64,000 nucleotides of DNA from Paraburkholderia silvatlantica (lineage in GTDB: Bacteria > Pseudomonadota > Gammaproteobacteria > Burkholderiales > Burkholderiaceae): contig NZ_QEOL01000002.1 in the NCBI RefSeq assembly GCF_003096715.1, forward strand, positions 397,398 to 461,397. Reading direction: 5' to 3'. How positions within the stretch are numbered: the first letter of the stretch is position 1; every line of letters starts with the position of its first letter. This document shows positions 58,863 to 64,000 of this stretch, piece after piece. The notes beneath the pieces were generated by a model. The model saw only the letters and a program-made list of their open reading frames with translations. It ran no database searches and had not been told where the DNA came from. The position numbers were made by a program, and so were the translations under genes.

Positions 58863-59570
58863 ATGAAAGCCGCCCTATCCCCGCAGGTGGAACCTGTCGC
58901 CGATAGCCGTGCCTGGCGCGTGCTGGGTTCGAGCACCTTCGCGTTCACGATCTGCTTTGCCGTCTGGATGATGTTCGCGATCCTCGGCATTCCGCTCAAA
59001 AAACAGCTTCACCTCACCGATACCGAATTCGGCCTGATTGCCGCGATGCCCGTGCTCACCGGCTCGCTCGCCCGCGTGCCGCTCGGCATCTGGACCGACC
59101 GCTTCGGCGGGCGCATCGTTTTCTTCATCACGATGCTCGCGACCGTCGTGCCGATCTGGCTCGTCTCGTATGCGACGCAACTGTGGCAATTCCTCGCGCT
59201 CGGGCTGTTCGTGGGGGGGGGGCCGGCGCATCGTTCCCGGTCGGCACGCCCTATGTCGCGCGCTGGTTTCCGAAGTCGCGCCAGGGGCTCGCCGTGGGCA
59301 TCTTCGACGCGGGCAATTCGGGCGCCGCGCGCGAGCGCAGACACGCTCACGGCGCTCGAGCGCGACATCGTGCGCGAACTGGCGCGCGGCGCGAGCAACA
59401 AGGCGATTGCGCGTACGCTCGACCGGGCGGAGAGCACGGTGAAGATTCACGTGCGCAACATTCTGCGCAAGCTGGGTCTCACGAGCCGCGTGCAGGTGGC
59501 GATCTACGCCATAGGGCACGACGGCATGGCCGACGAGCCCGACGAGCCCGGCGAGCCGCGCGGGCGCTGA
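58863..59570 (+). pseudogene. Fusion remnant: 5' end of narK (nitrate/nitrite transporter) joined to 3' end of narL-type regulator
   Basis: Residues 1-115 from ATG 58863 are the first helices of an MFS nitrate transporter (FAVWMMFAILGIPLKK, RVPLGIWTDRFGGRI). A run of ten G (59213-59222) then shifts the frame: the reading in the +2 frame resumes the transporter (VGTPYVARWFPKSRQGLAVGIFDAGNSGA) up to about 59330. The following 80 codons, in the original frame, are a LuxR/NarL helix-turn-helix (LTALERDIVRELARGASNKAIAR, AESTVKIHVRNILRKLG). The narGHJI and narX genes that lie between these in related genomes are missing, so one large deletion likely fused the two. Nonfunctional as transporter; the HTH tail could still be translated. 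Confidence 0.8.
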
Positions 59571-59600
59571 GGGCCGCGCGCGGTTTCGGGAGAAAGCGGC

Positions 59601-60686
59601 TCAGACGAGCCGCAGATAGATCAGTTCGCGCTTGATATACGCGTAGAAAATGGGCGCGGCGATCACGCCTTGAATGCCGAACGCGGCTTCCATCACGAGC
59701 ATGGCGACGAGCAGCTCCCACGTGCGCGCCTCGATCTGGCCGCCCACGATGCGCGCGTTCAGGAAGTATTCGAGCTTGTGGATCAGGATGAGGAACGCGA
59801 GCGCCGTGACCGCCGCGGGCAGGCTCACGGTGAGCGCGATGGCGACGATCAGCGTGTTCGAGATCAGGTTGCCGATCACGGGCAACAGCCCCACCACGAA
59901 GGTCACCACGACCAGCATCTTCGCGAGCGGCAGCGGCGCGTGAAAGAGCGGCAGCGCGAGCAGGAGGAAGAGGCCGGTGAACACCGTGTTGATGGCCGAA
60001 ATCTTCACCTGCGCGAACACGATGCGGCGGAACGCATCGGCGAAACGGGACACGCGCGCGACGAACGCCGTGGAAAGCGGCAGCCGCGTGGCGTTCTTCT
60101 GCGCGCCAATGGCGATGATCGCGCCGATGATCATGCCGATCACGATATGCCCCAGGATACGCGCGGCGTTCTTGCCGCCCTGGCCGAGCTGGGTGGCGTG
60201 CTCGTGCATGAGCGCGAGCGCCTTGAGCTTCATCTGGGCGACATCCACGGGCAGATAGGCGGCGATGGACTCGGGAATGCGCCCGCGCGCCTGGTCGACG
60301 AACGACATCATCTGCGCCATGACCTTCTGCACGCTCGGCACGTCGCTTTCGAACTGCTCGATGACGCCCACGGTGAGCCCGGTGAGCACGCCCACGATCA
60401 CGATGGAAACCAGCACCACGGAGAGCCAGCGTGCGCGGCTGCTCGACATGCGCCGCTCGATGAGCGGCGAAATGGTATGAACGAGCTGGAAGACGAGCAT
60501 GCCCGCGAGCAGCGCGCCCAGCAGATTCAGGCGCAGCACCGCCAGCATGCCGGCGAGCGCAGCCACGTAGCTGCCGATTTCCACTGCCGAAAGCTTCGGC
60601 AGGCTCATGTCGCTCGTGAGCCTGACCGGCCGTGGCCGCAGGTCGCGCACCTGTTTATCTTCGGTCGCTTCGTTGCGCTTGACCAT
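59601..60686 (-). CDS. AI-2E family transporter
   Basis: 361 residues with about eight hydrophobic helices and a long middle loop. Segments VVTFVVGLLPVIGNLISN and the C-terminal EAAFGIQGVIAAPIFYAYIK are typical of the PerM/AI-2E family. Despite the name, many members export other substrates, e.g. as Na+/H+ antiporters, and no autoinducer genes are near. Start at 60686 (MVKRNE). Divergent from nothing; ends 31 bp from the nar remnant. Confidence 0.9.
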   Translation of the reverse strand: MVKRNEATEDKQVRDLRPRPVRLTSDMSLPKLSAVEIGSYVAALAGMLAVLRLNLLGALLAGMLVFQLVHTISPLIERRMSSSRARWLSVVLVSIVIVGVLTGLTVGVIEQFESDVPSVQKVMAQMMSFVDQARGRIPESIAAYLPVDVAQMKLKALALMHEHATQLGQGGKNAARILGHIVIGMIIGAIIAIGAQKNATRLPLSTAFVARVSRFADAFRRIVFAQVKISAINTVFTGLFLLLALPLFHAPLPLAKMLVVVTFVVGLLPVIGNLISNTLIVAIALTVSLPAAVTALAFLILIHKLEYFLNARIVGGQIEARTWELLVAMLVMEAAFGIQGVIAAPIFYAYIKRELIYLRLV

Positions 60687-60800
60687 GTTGGGTGTATTCC
60701 GTCTCCAAACTTCAGGGAGGCGCACGCGCCCCCGACCCGTTGTTGCTGCAGCTATTTCTACTGCTAAATTTCCGGCCCGGTTGTCAGCCCGCCTGGCGGG

Positions 60801-63692
<2,892 letters not shown>

Positions 63693-63742
63693 GAACCTGC
63701 GGGAGAAAGGAAAACCAAACCTGCTACTATAACGACTTTTCC

Positions 63743-63771
63743 AGACCGCCGTTACGGCTTGCTGACGGTCT
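63743..63771. repeat. Inverted repeat in the uvrA-MFS intergenic region
   Basis: AGACCG / CGGTCT arms 17 bp apart, flanking GCCGTTACGGC which is itself a small hairpin. It lies 50-80 bp upstream of uvrA, near a TATAGT element (63726-63731, minus strand) that could be the uvrA -10. Confidence 0.35.
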
Positions 63772-63879
63772 TTGAAAGGGCCCGGAGCGGCAAGTGCAAG
63801 GGCCTCGAAAGAGGCGCGTCAGGGAGCGTCCCGGTCAACAAACGTGCGGGCACTTGCGGTCCAAACACATAACGCTCCG

Positions 63880-64000
63880 ATGTCCTCCAATTCACCCGCT
63901 ACATCCTCACGCATGAGCGCGCCCGAGTTGCGCGCGACCGTCTCGCTCGCGGCGATCTTCGCGCTGCGCATGCTCGGTCTCTTCATGATCATGCCGGTGT
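63880..64000 (+). CDS. MFS transporter, N-terminal part (runs off the right edge)
   Basis: The first 40 codons give a polar start then APELRATVSLAAIFALRM and LGLFMIMPV, matching the opening of the YajR-like MFS drug/solute exporters encoded divergently from uvrA in Burkholderiaceae. The rest is outside the window. ATG 63880 or 63913 could be the true start. Confidence 0.8.
   Translation, partial: MSSNSPATSSRMSAPELRATVSLAAIFALRMLGLFMIMPV

Overview
The window is high-GC DNA from a betaproteobacterium of the family Burkholderiaceae, most likely Paraburkholderia, Caballeronia or Burkholderia. I infer this from gene order familiar in that family (hprK-ptsN-hpf-rpoN-lptBAC-kdsC-kdsD, uvrA followed by an MFS gene, ispE-tRNA-Gln-prs-rplY-pth) and from protein sequence. 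It reads as core chromosome. I saw no insertion sequence, prophage, integrase or CRISPR array. Only two genes are cut by the window edges: the methyltransferase at the left and the MFS gene at the right.

Layout. 1-1625: the end of a BioC-like methyltransferase and a DUF2244 membrane protein. 1739-12021: a complete aa3-type cytochrome c oxidase locus with its assembly factors (ctaC, ctaD, small assembly protein, ctaG, DUF2970, ctaE, surf1, a Sco-like membrane protein, ctaA, ctaB, sco). One small twin-TM gene inside it is on the opposite strand. 12213-13112: an orphan MetQ-like binding protein with a strong terminator. 13166-20897: an N-acetylglucosamine regulon (GntR regulator, nagA, SIS-type deaminase, a EIIA-HPr-EI fusion and a EIICB permease) behind a promoter carrying a repeated operator-like motif. 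20981-24024: cydP-cydA-cydB, encoding a bd-type quinol oxidase. 24210-25289: rpoH with a perfect CIRCE element. 25593-31034: an NTF2-like protein, leuA with a leader peptide, ybiB, and a FAH hydrolase plus maleylpyruvate isomerase pair. 31066-41439: housekeeping genes (ftsY, rsmD, coaD, ferredoxin, hisC, pth, rplY, prs, tRNA-Gln, ispE, lolB, a TPR protein). 41562-44209: mutM, mutY and a Lon-N-domain protein. 44252-53216: rapZ, hprK, ptsN, hpf, rpoN, lptB, lptA, lptC, kdsC, kdsD. 53448-58615: a CPA2 antiporter, apt, a LysE exporter, a Nudix protein and purU. 58863-59570: a narK/narL fusion remnant. 59601-64000: an AI-2E-family protein, uvrA and the start of an MFS gene.

How it fits together. 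Two respiratory branches lie about 9 kb apart: the aa3 oxidase (oxygen-replete growth) and bd oxidase (low oxygen). The only trace of nitrate respiration is a deletion scar. The Nag locus supplies its own PTS phosphorelay, while HPr kinase, EIIA-Ntr and RapZ, 25 kb away, connect PTS state with nitrogen and cell-envelope control. The rpoN-lpt-kds block builds and exports LPS.

Most notable observations: (1) a 23-codon leucine-rich leader peptide with three rare CTA codons upstream of leuA, a candidate attenuator; (2) a consensus CIRCE element over the rpoH promoter; (3) a narK'-'narL deletion fusion with a ten-G tract; (4) cytochrome oxidase subunit II extended by cytochrome c and OmpA-like domains; (5) a NagE with a second EIIB domain lacking the phosphorylated cysteine; (6) a repeated 14-bp motif in and upstream of the nag promoter.
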